From the NCBI GenBank assembly GCA_017303795.1, contig JAFLBR010000005.1, forward strand, positions 62,001-126,000: 64,000 bases of DNA, read 5' to 3'. This stretch comes from Cytophagales bacterium. GTDB lineage: Bacteria > Bacteroidota > Bacteroidia > Cytophagales > Cyclobacteriaceae. This document shows, piece by piece, positions 14,988 to 21,983 of the stretch; the stretch's first letter is position 1; each line of letters begins with the position of its first letter. Position numbers and translations under genes: made by a program. The notes under the pieces are model-generated. The model did no database searches, was not told the DNA's origin, and saw nothing but the letters and a program-made list of their open reading frames with translations.

Positions 14988-16033
14988 GCGGCATATTGGG
15001 CCAGTTCATCACGAAACTCAGCGAGTTTTTTATTATCCAATGCTGCCGCCTTGCTAGTGGAAATTATTTCCTCCGCCACTGCCCGGTAAATCAATTGCTT
15101 GAATCGGTTTGATTTTTCATATCCCTTGTACTCTCCAGGCTCATTTTTCTTATAGCCCTTCATGCTCATGTAGATCATAAAGTTTTTATGGAAGCTTTCT
15201 GAAATAATACCCAGGTGTTTCGCCCGGAACATGATAGCCTGAATAGAAGCACCAAATTGTTTTTTCAAATACACCAGTTCGTTCAGATAGATCTGGGTGC
15301 GCGAGGCACCCAACTCTTTGATTAATGCCTTGGCAGGTATGAGCATCGCTCCCGCAAAAGAATGGCAGATAAACTCTCGCTCCTTTTCTGGTAGGTGATT
15401 TATCTTCATCAAAATATGTCCCAACTCGTGTAACACGGTGAACCGTTTCCGGTCGGCTTTCAGATTTGCATTGACCACCACTACTGGGTTTTTAATTCCC
15501 TCCCAGGTGGAGAGTCCAACAAATTCGTCTCCTGCTGATATTTCTATTACCTTAATATTGTTGTCTTCCAACAATTCAATGACGTTCTTCAAAGGGTCTT
15601 CACCAAGTTTCCAAGCGTCTTTGATTTTCTGAACGGCCGCCTCCATCTCTTCGTAGTTATTGATGGGCATGTCTTTGATTGGATTTACGAATTGCTCATC
15701 TATACCCAAGAGGTCTTCCAACTCAAAGTAGCGTTCCAGCATGTCTACGGTTTTTTCGCGGATACTAGCGGAGTCTTTTGCCGATAGTTTTTTCAGTTTC
15801 CGGAATTCCACGTTTTCAAGACTGATGCTCATCTCGCGGGTAAAGAAATCCGGGCGTACGTCCAGCGCATTGCAAAGCATAAGCAGCGCATCCGATTCGG
15901 GTTTCATCAAACCTTGCTCATACTTGTTGAGAGCCTGTTTGCTCAACTTACCATCCAGAGCATCGGCCAAATCCTGTAGGGAATAGCCCTTCATGATCCG
16001 TGCGGACTTCAAGCGTTCAGCGAAATTTTTCAT
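14984..16033 (-). CDS. XRE-HTH and ImmA/IrrE metallopeptidase fusion, probable antitoxin or regulator
   Basis: A 349-residue protein. Residues about 5-60 form a Cro/C1 HTH (RLKSARIMKGYSLQDLADAL). The middle carries an M78-type zinc peptidase with HELGHILMK (H202, E203, H206) and a downstream FICHSFAGAMLIPA-like ligand helix (residues E-R-E-F-I-C-H-S-F-A-G). ImmA-type proteases cleave repressors; with an HTH in the same chain it may regulate its own operon and sense damage or infection. It is translationally coupled to the PIN gene. A 460-bp gap lies upstream. Confidence 0.92.
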   Translation of the reverse strand: MKNFAERLKSARIMKGYSLQDLADALDGKLSKQALNKYEQGLMKPESDALLMLCNALDVRPDFFTREMSISLENVEFRKLKKLSAKDSASIREKTVDMLERYFELEDLLGIDEQFVNPIKDMPINNYEEMEAAVQKIKDAWKLGEDPLKNVIELLEDNNIKVIEISAGDEFVGLSTWEGIKNPVVVVNANLKADRKRFTVLHELGHILMKINHLPEKEREFICHSFAGAMLIPAKALIKELGASRTQIYLNELVYLKKQFGASIQAIMFRAKHLGIISESFHKNFMIYMSMKGYKKNEPGEYKGYEKSNRFKQLIYRAVAEEIISTSKAAALDNKKLAEFRDELAQYAA

Positions 16034-16173
16034 GGCAGTAGTGGTTAGTCCTTTCTTTGGTTTACGCTATGGCAAAGCATCATCCGTTAAAAAGAGCTAC
16101 TAACGCGCTAATTAAAGCAACAGCCAAAGGTACAGATTAAAATGACTATACGGTAGACATTTTAGACAAATAT

Positions 16174-16203
16174 TTGATTTTTGTCCACCAAATGCTAAAT
16201 TTG
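16174..16203 (+). promoter_or_regulatory. Bacteroidota-type promoter upstream of a small-RNA candidate
   Basis: TTG at 16174-16176, a 19-bp spacer, then TAAATTTG at 16196-16203. This is an exact match to the TTG-N19-TAnnTTTG consensus of the primary Bacteroidota sigma factor. The first downstream gene start is about 290 bp away, so it would make either a long leader or a separate short RNA. Confidence 0.6.
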
Positions 16204-16205
16204 TA

Positions 16206-16372
16206 GTGCTACGGATGGATTTTATTTGTTTCACTTAACAACCAACAACAGCTGATAGAAAAAACAAAACCAGTCATTATGGGGATAATGACTGGTTAAA
16301 ATCAAGGAAAAGAAAAGTTGGGAGACTTGTCGACACTGGGCTTATCACCCTGTGCTTTCCTTTTGTTTCTGA
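16206..16372 (+). ncRNA. Candidate structured small RNA
   Basis: No credible reading frame occurs here. Downstream of a consensus promoter (16174-16203) lie two strong hairpins. The first is a perfect 13-bp stem with a GGGG loop (16268-16280 with 16285-16297). The second is CACTGGG/CCCTGTG at 16334-16340 and 16348-16354 (one mismatch), followed by the pyrimidine-rich tail CTTTCCTTTTGTTTCT that could act as a terminator. The ends are estimates. I cannot match it to a named RNA family. It lies within the defence cargo, between the XRE-ImmA gene and a 57-residue ORF. Confidence 0.4.
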
Positions 16373-16495
16373 TTCAAAAGTAAGCGATTTACTATCAATC
16401 GCAAGAGCTTTTTACAGGAGCGGCCCTGGCTAATGAAGTCCTCTGGTTAGCCGAAAAGCACGAGGGATTTTTCAACGATTAAAAATTGAACTCTT

Positions 16496-16669
16496 ATGGC
16501 AACGAATAAGCCAACAGGAGACAATGCCCGCAAGGGTGCTGTCAAAGACCGGAGTCAGGTTCTTAATCCAAAGACTGACCAGTACGTGAAACGCGATACG
16601 GACACAGGAAGGTTTATGGATGTGAAAACCTCCGGTGGAAAATTCAAGGGCGTACGTGAAGAAAAGTAA
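16496..16669 (+). CDS. 57-residue basic protein of unknown function
   Basis: A short intact frame of 57 codons from ATG 16496 to TAA 16667-16669. The product is very hydrophilic and basic, with NARKGAVKDRSQVLNPKT, KRDTDTGRFMDVKT and KGVREEK, and no hydrophobic segment. I recall short bacterial proteins with the same GAVK-RSQ and TGRFMDVK phrases, but no established function. A strong terminator follows 14 bp after the stop, so it is a separate transcription unit. It may be nucleic-acid binding judging by charge alone. Confidence 0.7.
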   Translation: MATNKPTGDNARKGAVKDRSQVLNPKTDQYVKRDTDTGRFMDVKTSGGKFKGVREEK

Positions 16670-16682
16670 CGATACACTTGAG

Positions 16683-16714
16683 ACCCTCACTCCGGTTGGG
16701 GTGAGGGTATTTTT
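16683..16714 (+). terminator. Rho-independent terminator after the 57-residue ORF
   Basis: An 11-bp stem (ACCCTCACTCC with GGGGTGAGGGT, one G-T pair) and a GGTT loop, followed by ATTTTTA. It ends the preceding short gene and separates it from the LRAT-domain gene that starts at 16736. Confidence 0.85.
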
Positions 16715-16735
16715 AAACAATTAAAAGAATGATTT

Positions 16736-17194
16736 ATGAATCTTAATACAATTAGAATAGGTGACCTCATCGTGAGGCAAAAAGGTCCGTTCAGCACACA
16801 TTATATGGTGTATATCGGATGGCAAAATGGAACTCAGGTTGTTGCTGAAAATCAAATCGGGATTGGTGTGCGGTACGTTAGTCTTACAGAAGCACTTGCG
16901 GGCAATTCGATCAAGCGATTTGAAAAGTTTGGGGGCACTGAAGCACAAAGGCAAAGTGTTATTTCCCGGATCAATGCCAAGTTGGGAAAAGCATACGACC
17001 TTGTTGTTTTTAACTGCGAGCATTTTGCGCGTGAGGTTTCCACGGGCAAAAACGAAAGTAAGCAGGTAAGAACGGCCAGTACACTTGCCATTACTGCCGG
17101 AGCAGCGATGTTAACTCATAAGAGCGATGCGGTAAGGGCTCTGGGAGTTGTGGGCATAATTGCAGGGGTAATAGGACATGCTTCTCAAGGTTAG
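16736..17194 (+). CDS. LRAT/NlpC-like papain-fold protein
   Basis: A 152-residue protein with the LRAT-family signatures: GDLIVRQKG, the histidine motif THYMVYIG (H22) and the cysteine motif VVFNCEHFAREV (N93, C94, H96). LRAT-fold enzymes are circularly permuted NlpC/P60 proteins that act as acyltransferases, phospholipases or peptidases. The last 45 residues are hydrophobic (LAITAGAAMLTHKS, VVGIIAGVIG) and may insert in a membrane, as in HRASLS-type enzymes. The gene sits between two terminators with no partner inside, next to CBASS. A membrane-targeting effector or lipid-modifying role is an inference. Confidence 0.85.
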   Translation: MNLNTIRIGDLIVRQKGPFSTHYMVYIGWQNGTQVVAENQIGIGVRYVSLTEALAGNSIKRFEKFGGTEAQRQSVISRINAKLGKAYDLVVFNCEHFAREVSTGKNESKQVRTASTLAITAGAAMLTHKSDAVRALGVVGIIAGVIGHASQG

Positions 17195-17201
17195 TCTAAG
17201 G

Positions 17202-17233
17202 AGTTCGGGGGCAGAGGCTTCCGAACTTTTTTT
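17202..17233 (+). terminator. Rho-independent terminator before the CBASS operon
   Basis: AGTTCGG at 17202-17208 pairs with CCGAACT at 17221-17227, followed by a run of T. It lies 7 bp after the LRAT-gene stop and 38 bp before the CD-NTase start, so CBASS transcription should begin within the short interval 17234-17271. Confidence 0.85.
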
Positions 17234-17271
17234 AAACACGCATATTTATAAAGAACTAACTACCGTAACAG

Positions 17272-18264
17272 ATGAAACTTACAAATACACAACTTGAGAA
17301 CTTCATCTATAGAATCAAGCTGAAACAGGATGATATGCCCAAGTACAGAACTCAGATTAACAACCTGCGGGAAAAACTTGAAGAGAAAATTAAGAATGAC
17401 AAGAGGAACGGTTTAAAGGTGACCAGGTTCATTATTGCAGGTTCTTGGAAAAAGGGGACGATACTGAGACCAACAGAAGAACACCCTATTGATGTTGACC
17501 TTGTTCTTTACGTTGAAGGAGATGAAAATCTGCAAAACGACTTAAAGAAACTGCATGACTTCGTAATTGAGTACCTCGGAGAAATCTATCCAACCAAGGA
17601 CATCAATCGAGACGTAGACGCTGAAGGCAACACGAAGTCCATTAAGATTACGTTTACTGGAACTGGGTTAGAAATGGATATTGTTCCTGTTGTGCCCTTA
17701 AAATCGCCTAAAGAATATGTTGTTCAGCCACAGCGTGGTGGGGGTGGTAAAAAATACATCACTAGCGTAACAAAACAACTTGACCTTGCTCAAGAAAGGA
17801 GATTTAAAAATTCATCCTACACATCAATAGTTCGAGCGATTAAGTGGTGGAGGAATTATAAGGAGCTAAAACCAGTTGACGATGAAGCGGGCATTTCATC
17901 TTTCACAATTGAACTCATCGCTTCCTATCTTGAGATCACGAAAGGATGTTCCCATAGCATTGAAGATGGTCTGATACGGTTCTTCAAGTTTGTTAGTGAC
18001 TCTGGGTTCCCCGTCATCAACTTCAAAGATGCTATTGGAAAAGTACCATCATATGATACTCCGATATTCGTAGCTGATCCAACCAATAACGAAAATAATG
18101 CCGCAAAAAAATTAGATGATAAAACGTGGAAAGAAGTAATAACGGAGGCCAATGATGCTTTTGAATCACTTTGTATAGCACAGTCCAAGAATTTCGAGGG
18201 CGAAACCATTGAGGAGTGGAAAAGAGTATTTGGGTCATCGTTCAACATTGAACCAACAGAATAA
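17272..18264 (+). CDS. CBASS CD-NTase (cyclic oligonucleotide synthase)
   Basis: A 330-residue cGAS/DncV-like nucleotidyltransferase. The active-site signature is complete: GSWKKGT (G57, S58), PIDVDLVLYV (D74, D76) and a third acid in LEMDIVPV (D136). The C-terminal part is a helical OAS1-like domain with SYTSIVRAIKWWRNY. On phage infection such enzymes make a cyclic di- or trinucleotide that switches on an effector. The next gene (HORMA) begins 3 bp after its stop. The HORMA and TRIP13 partners place it in type III CBASS, where known enzymes belong to clades C and D; the exact product cannot be read from the sequence. Confidence 0.95.
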   Translation: MKLTNTQLENFIYRIKLKQDDMPKYRTQINNLREKLEEKIKNDKRNGLKVTRFIIAGSWKKGTILRPTEEHPIDVDLVLYVEGDENLQNDLKKLHDFVIEYLGEIYPTKDINRDVDAEGNTKSIKITFTGTGLEMDIVPVVPLKSPKEYVVQPQRGGGGKKYITSVTKQLDLAQERRFKNSSYTSIVRAIKWWRNYKELKPVDDEAGISSFTIELIASYLEITKGCSHSIEDGLIRFFKFVSDSGFPVINFKDAIGKVPSYDTPIFVADPTNNENNAAKKLDDKTWKEVITEANDAFESLCIAQSKNFEGETIEEWKRVFGSSFNIEPTE

Positions 18265-18266
18265 CT

Positions 18267-18776
18267 ATGTACAGCACTTATACGAGCACATCAACCTATA
18301 CAGTTGTTGATATCAGAAAAACATTCGAAGGCTTCAGTGCCGACTTTCGAATGATTGCATCGCGTACCGAAAAAATGACAGGTCAAGATGTTGAAAGTAC
18401 TCTGCATGACATAATGCGTTGGGCCGAGTCAAAATACCTTGATTATGTAGACATAACACTCCTTGACAAGAATAATAAACCTATTCGAGCAGCACGCTAC
18501 ACAGTTGATGAGAATGGTAAAGCGGTACAAAGTGACAGGGCTGGAAGTAATAGCTGGCCAAATATAGCCAGCACACATCTTACAGTAATCGTCAAAAAGA
18601 ATGCAGCTTGGTACAGTCTTACGCAAGAACAACAGTCCAAGTTTGAAAAGGACAACGGATTTAAACGCAATTGGGGACCCTCTTCCATCGATAACTCTTA
18701 TTCACACTTATCGAAATCGGGTGCTCAACTTTACGGAAGCAATGGTTACGAACTTAAAAAGGTCAATTTTCAATAA
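18267..18776 (+). CDS. cap7: Bacterial HORMA-domain protein (Cap7-like)
   Basis: A 169-residue protein. The opening MYSTYTSTSTYTVVDIRKTF and the phrase FRMIASRTEKMTG are characteristic of the bacterial HORMA family 1. In type III CBASS this protein binds a peptide closure motif, closes, and activates the CD-NTase, so it works as the infection sensor. The C-terminal SYSHLSKSGAQLYGSNGYEL would be the safety-belt part. The stop and the next start share one base (18776), so the genes are translationally coupled. Confidence 0.9.
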   Translation: MYSTYTSTSTYTVVDIRKTFEGFSADFRMIASRTEKMTGQDVESTLHDIMRWAESKYLDYVDITLLDKNNKPIRAARYTVDENGKAVQSDRAGSNSWPNIASTHLTVIVKKNAAWYSLTQEQQSKFEKDNGFKRNWGPSSIDNSYSHLSKSGAQLYGSNGYELKKVNFQ

Positions 18777-19663
18777 TGGCAACATCAATATTTGACAATA
18801 CAATAGAATTACCAAGCGCGGCAGTAAAAGAAAGAGCTAATTATTTGATTGGTTTTGAGTCTAAGTTTCAACGTATTCATGGAAATCTTAAATTACTCCT
18901 TGATCAGGAGGGGCTTGTGAAATGGAGCAACCAATTTTACAAGACAGAGCTTCCAATAATAAACCAATTGATTGATAGACATCCACTAATCATCTTGGCT
19001 GGTGATGCTGGAACTGGAAAAACAGTATCAGCCGAAGCCATTGCTGACAGAATGACTAGGGAACTCGGTAAGGAGGGTTTCTTTCTTAAATTAAGCACGA
19101 GGGTACGAGGCGAAGGGCTTCACGGCCAAATGGGTAACCTAGTTAATGATGCTTTTGATAAACTCAGGACGGAAGCCGGGAAGAAGCGATTGGCATTTCT
19201 GTTCATTGATGAAGCTGATGCAATCGCTACAACTCGCTCAACCATGCAGATGCACCAAGAAGAAAAGGCAGCAGTTAACACACTTATTCAAAAAATTGAT
19301 GAGATACGCGACCTAAGAGGCAGGGCAATCGTATTTATGTCTACCAACCGACTCCATTTTATTGATGAGGCAATAGTGAGACGAGCAGCGGTAGTTCTTG
19401 AATTTCAGAGGCCATCTGGGGAAGAGCGGATTGAATTATTTACGAAGAGTCTTGAAGGCTCTTCACTAAGTCGAAAGGAATTCCAAGAACTTGCCGACTT
19501 GACCGGACCGGAAAAAAATGACAGCTTAGGATATTCATTTTCCGACATAAGATTAAGAATACTTCCCGAAGCAATTGCCAAGTGCTTCCCTAAAGAAGAA
19601 CTTACTTTCAAAATTCTGAAGGAAACCATATCACAGGTCAAGCCAAGCCCAAAAATCATATGA
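18776..19663 (+). CDS. cap6: TRIP13-like AAA+ ATPase of CBASS (Cap6-like)
   Basis: A 295-residue AAA+ ATPase with Walker A GDAGTGKT (76-83), Walker B FLFIDEAD (141-148), sensor-1 STNR (189-192) and paired arginines VRRA (202-203). It is the Pch2/TRIP13 counterpart that opens the active HORMA protein and so switches the CD-NTase off, raising the threshold for suicide. Residues before the ATPase core (about 20-65) fit the short substrate-binding region of bacterial TRIP13. It overlaps the effector gene by 4 bp. Confidence 0.93.
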   Translation: MATSIFDNTIELPSAAVKERANYLIGFESKFQRIHGNLKLLLDQEGLVKWSNQFYKTELPIINQLIDRHPLIILAGDAGTGKTVSAEAIADRMTRELGKEGFFLKLSTRVRGEGLHGQMGNLVNDAFDKLRTEAGKKRLAFLFIDEADAIATTRSTMQMHQEEKAAVNTLIQKIDEIRDLRGRAIVFMSTNRLHFIDEAIVRRAAVVLEFQRPSGEERIELFTKSLEGSSLSRKEFQELADLTGPEKNDSLGYSFSDIRLRILPEAIAKCFPKEELTFKILKETISQVKPSPKII

Positions 19664-20496
19664 AATATTTATTAAAAGTAATTGCTGCAATAACTCTTAT
19701 TGTGATAGGCAAGTATTTTATTGGAGATGAACTGAGGCCAGAACTAATGGGTGCGGGATTGATTGCGCTATTTGTGCTTTTGCCAGTTGATCTGGCTTAT
19801 GACGTAATTAAAAATCGCGGTCGATTGTGGTTGGTCGTTAAGTGCACGTGGCTGGGAGTAAGAGGTGAATACATCCGATTCTCGATGTCGTACTTGTACC
19901 GAATAAAAGTTAACGACAGGTACCTACTTGTAAAAAATTCCAATTGGAATCATTTTCAACTTGTTGGAGGCAAGTATAAACGGATTGGGTTGACTCAAAA
20001 GATTTTGAATGACTTTGAAGCAATCGATGATCTAAAGATGCCTACGAACGGGCTAAAAAAAGATGATCTTGCAGTCTTTGTCCCTGCCAAAAATGCAATC
20101 AAGTTCATTGATTGGTTCAATAGTCACAGTGATCGTGAAATATCACATTGGCGTGAGTTTTATGAAGAACTCATTGAAGGAAAAGGGAAACTCCTAGATC
20201 AAAAGATATTTCCGTTTGTGAATTATAATTTCAGGAAGTCTGTGATAACTCCTTTGAAAAGAACAGAAAATTGGGACTGTTGGGAGATATTGCAATATGA
20301 CGTTCTTGATTTGATACCTACGGTTGACCAAGAAAGAATGCTTGAGGACTTATATAAAAAGGGCGACACAGATTACGTAAAGTGGGCAGATAACTCCTTA
20401 ATCCAATCCTTAGGGTTCGATGGCAGAAATTCTACTACTGTTTATAATATTGGGCCGCATACTAAGTGGGCACTAAACCTTAGATGGAGCAAGTAG
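19660..20496 (+). CDS. Predicted 2TM-NUDIX CBASS effector (Cap16-like)
   Basis: A 278-residue protein beginning with two membrane helices (about 4-22 and 29-47). A soluble domain follows that starts YLYRIKVNDRYLLVKN and continues FQLVGGKYKR (99-108). REFYEEL at 165-171 resembles the RExxEE core of a Nudix box. This fits the SMODS-associated NUDIX domain on a 2TM anchor, a known CBASS effector class. It is the last gene of the operon, where the effector is expected and where characterised type III systems carry NucC. Binding the cyclic nucleotide probably triggers membrane damage or nucleotide hydrolysis. No Nudix activity can be claimed from the sequence. Confidence 0.8.
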   Translation: MKYLLKVIAAITLIVIGKYFIGDELRPELMGAGLIALFVLLPVDLAYDVIKNRGRLWLVVKCTWLGVRGEYIRFSMSYLYRIKVNDRYLLVKNSNWNHFQLVGGKYKRIGLTQKILNDFEAIDDLKMPTNGLKKDDLAVFVPAKNAIKFIDWFNSHSDREISHWREFYEELIEGKGKLLDQKIFPFVNYNFRKSVITPLKRTENWDCWEILQYDVLDLIPTVDQERMLEDLYKKGDTDYVKWADNSLIQSLGFDGRNSTTVYNIGPHTKWALNLRWSK

Positions 20497-20521
20497 AACT
20501 GGTTAGTTTCAAGTTAAATTA

Positions 20522-20551
20522 TTGATGCGCTACTGATTTGAACTATATTTA
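20522..20551 (+). promoter_or_regulatory. Promoter-like sequence before the cyclodeaminase-ImmA fusion gene
   Basis: TTG at 20522-20524, a 19-bp spacer, then TATATTTA at 20544-20551. It differs from the TAnnTTTG consensus in the last base only. It lies 20 bp upstream of the ATG at 20571 and suggests the fusion gene can be transcribed apart from CBASS. Confidence 0.5.
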
Positions 20552-20570
20552 GTGAGCTTTACTTAGCAGA

Positions 20571-21983
20571 ATGAAAAAATCGGATGAAAATAAACTTCTT
20601 CTAGATTATCCCTCAAAAGATCTTCTTGAAAAGTTCGGTAAGGGTGGCCATAAACCTGGTTCAGGTAGTGCTGCCGCATTTCAAGGTATGCTCGCAACAA
20701 AATTACTTAATACTGTAATTGCAATAACCTGTGGGGACAAATACAAGGAAAAATATAAAGAGGTGGTGCCAGAGCTCTTAAAAAAGGATATGGACTTATC
20801 TGAACGAATATTTCCAAGTCTCGAAGAATTATTTCAAAAAGATGCTGTACTATTTGATAAAGTAATCCAACTACGCGAGGAACGCGATAAAGAAACTGAT
20901 CTTCAAAGATTAAATAATTTAAAGCTCAAAGCTCAAGAAGCATTGAAACCCGCTACGGAAATTTTGCTTCAGATCGGAGATAACTGCGCTGACATTGCTT
21001 ATCATGCTGCTTTTGTTTTTGATAAGGGATTTAAAGCTGCGAAAGGCGATTCAGGTGTAGCTTTAAATGGCGCAGTAGCAGCACTTGGTGGTTGCCTGTC
21101 AGTAATTGATTTGAATCTCGCCTACTTCGGTTGTGATCAATGGACTATAAATGTTCGAGAGCAACTAGCAAAGCTGAGACTTGACTATAATAAAATTTTT
21201 GTTGAAGCTAAAAAACTTATGGATGAGTTTACTACATCCAGTCACACCAAGTCATTCAACCTTGCGAAGAAAGAACTCAATAGCGGCCGTTGGGAAGGAA
21301 TCAATTTAACAAGGTCATCAATTGAGGCGGTTGCTGAACAAGCCGCTGCTCTAATGTGGGATTTTCGAGACCTCATTTGGACCCAAGATGCTCCTCAATT
21401 TCAATATGAAGTTTCTAAACCTGAAATTACTTTTGAGAAAATCTTGGGCTATAAGTTTGGATATGCCTCATTGGGATACCACCAGAGCAATGGCACTGCA
21501 TTTCAAATAGCTGGTCAAATCAGTAAAAGCGAAAAGTTAGTTGTGATTTCTAAGGATCTCCCTCCAGAAGTGCGAAACTTTACTGCTGCCCACGAACTTG
21601 GTCATGCATTACTTCATGACGGGATGGACATTCTTCATCGCGATAGGCCTTTAGATGGATCAAGTAACGGCACTAAGGATGTAAGAGAAATTCAAGCCGA
21701 CAAATTTGCTTCTTGTTTTCTTATGCCACGCAACAATGTTAGAGTGGTCTTTCAATCTATTTTTTTAATTGAGAAGTTTACCATCAATCAAAATACACTT
21801 TTCGCTTTGGGCTTCAGAAGTATCAGCGAGTTCAGGAATAAGTATAGAAATTTGAGAAGCCTTTCCCGATTTATCGCTAAGTATCAAGGCAAAACATATC
21901 AACCACTTCACCAGGTATTTCAGGTTTCGGTTGAGGCAATGGCGATTCGGTTGGAAGAACTTGATTTGGTTCAATATGACTAA
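20571..21983 (+). CDS. Fusion of FTCD-cyclodeaminase-like domain and ImmA/IrrE metallopeptidase
   Basis: A 470-residue protein. Residues about 10-230 resemble the formiminotetrahydrofolate cyclodeaminase/cyclohydrolase fold: GGHKPGSGSAAAFQGMLATK (25-44) matches the family's P-G-G-G-S-x-A-A nucleotide or folate-binding turn, followed by long helices. The C-terminal part is an M78 peptidase with AAHELGHALLHDG (H341, E342, H345) and VREIQADKFASCFLMP (E373 as third ligand). I do not know this combination from a characterised system. ImmA-type proteases often switch defence genes or toxins. The start lies 74 bp after the CBASS effector, with its own promoter-like sequence. It is convergent with the next gene, the ends overlapping by 4 bp. 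Confidence 0.82.
   Translation: MKKSDENKLLLDYPSKDLLEKFGKGGHKPGSGSAAAFQGMLATKLLNTVIAITCGDKYKEKYKEVVPELLKKDMDLSERIFPSLEELFQKDAVLFDKVIQLREERDKETDLQRLNNLKLKAQEALKPATEILLQIGDNCADIAYHAAFVFDKGFKAAKGDSGVALNGAVAALGGCLSVIDLNLAYFGCDQWTINVREQLAKLRLDYNKIFVEAKKLMDEFTTSSHTKSFNLAKKELNSGRWEGINLTRSSIEAVAEQAAALMWDFRDLIWTQDAPQFQYEVSKPEITFEKILGYKFGYASLGYHQSNGTAFQIAGQISKSEKLVVISKDLPPEVRNFTAAHELGHALLHDGMDILHRDRPLDGSSNGTKDVREIQADKFASCFLMPRNNVRVVFQSIFLIEKFTINQNTLFALGFRSISEFRNKYRNLRSLSRFIAKYQGKTYQPLHQVFQVSVEAMAIRLEELDLVQYD

Noticed and set aside
16472-17091. Minus-strand frames of 80-100 codons opposite the 57-residue ORF and the LRAT gene
   Set aside because: They run through two strong plus-strand terminators and have no motifs, whereas the plus-strand genes do.
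17234-17271. Consensus promoter for the CBASS operon
   Set aside because: The region is A/T-rich (CATATTTATAAAG), but I found no good TAnnTTTG box with a TTG at the right distance, so none is listed.
19660-20496. NucC or another nuclease as the CBASS effector
   Set aside because: No nuclease motif is present. Two N-terminal membrane helices and the NUDIX-like phrases fit a different effector class.
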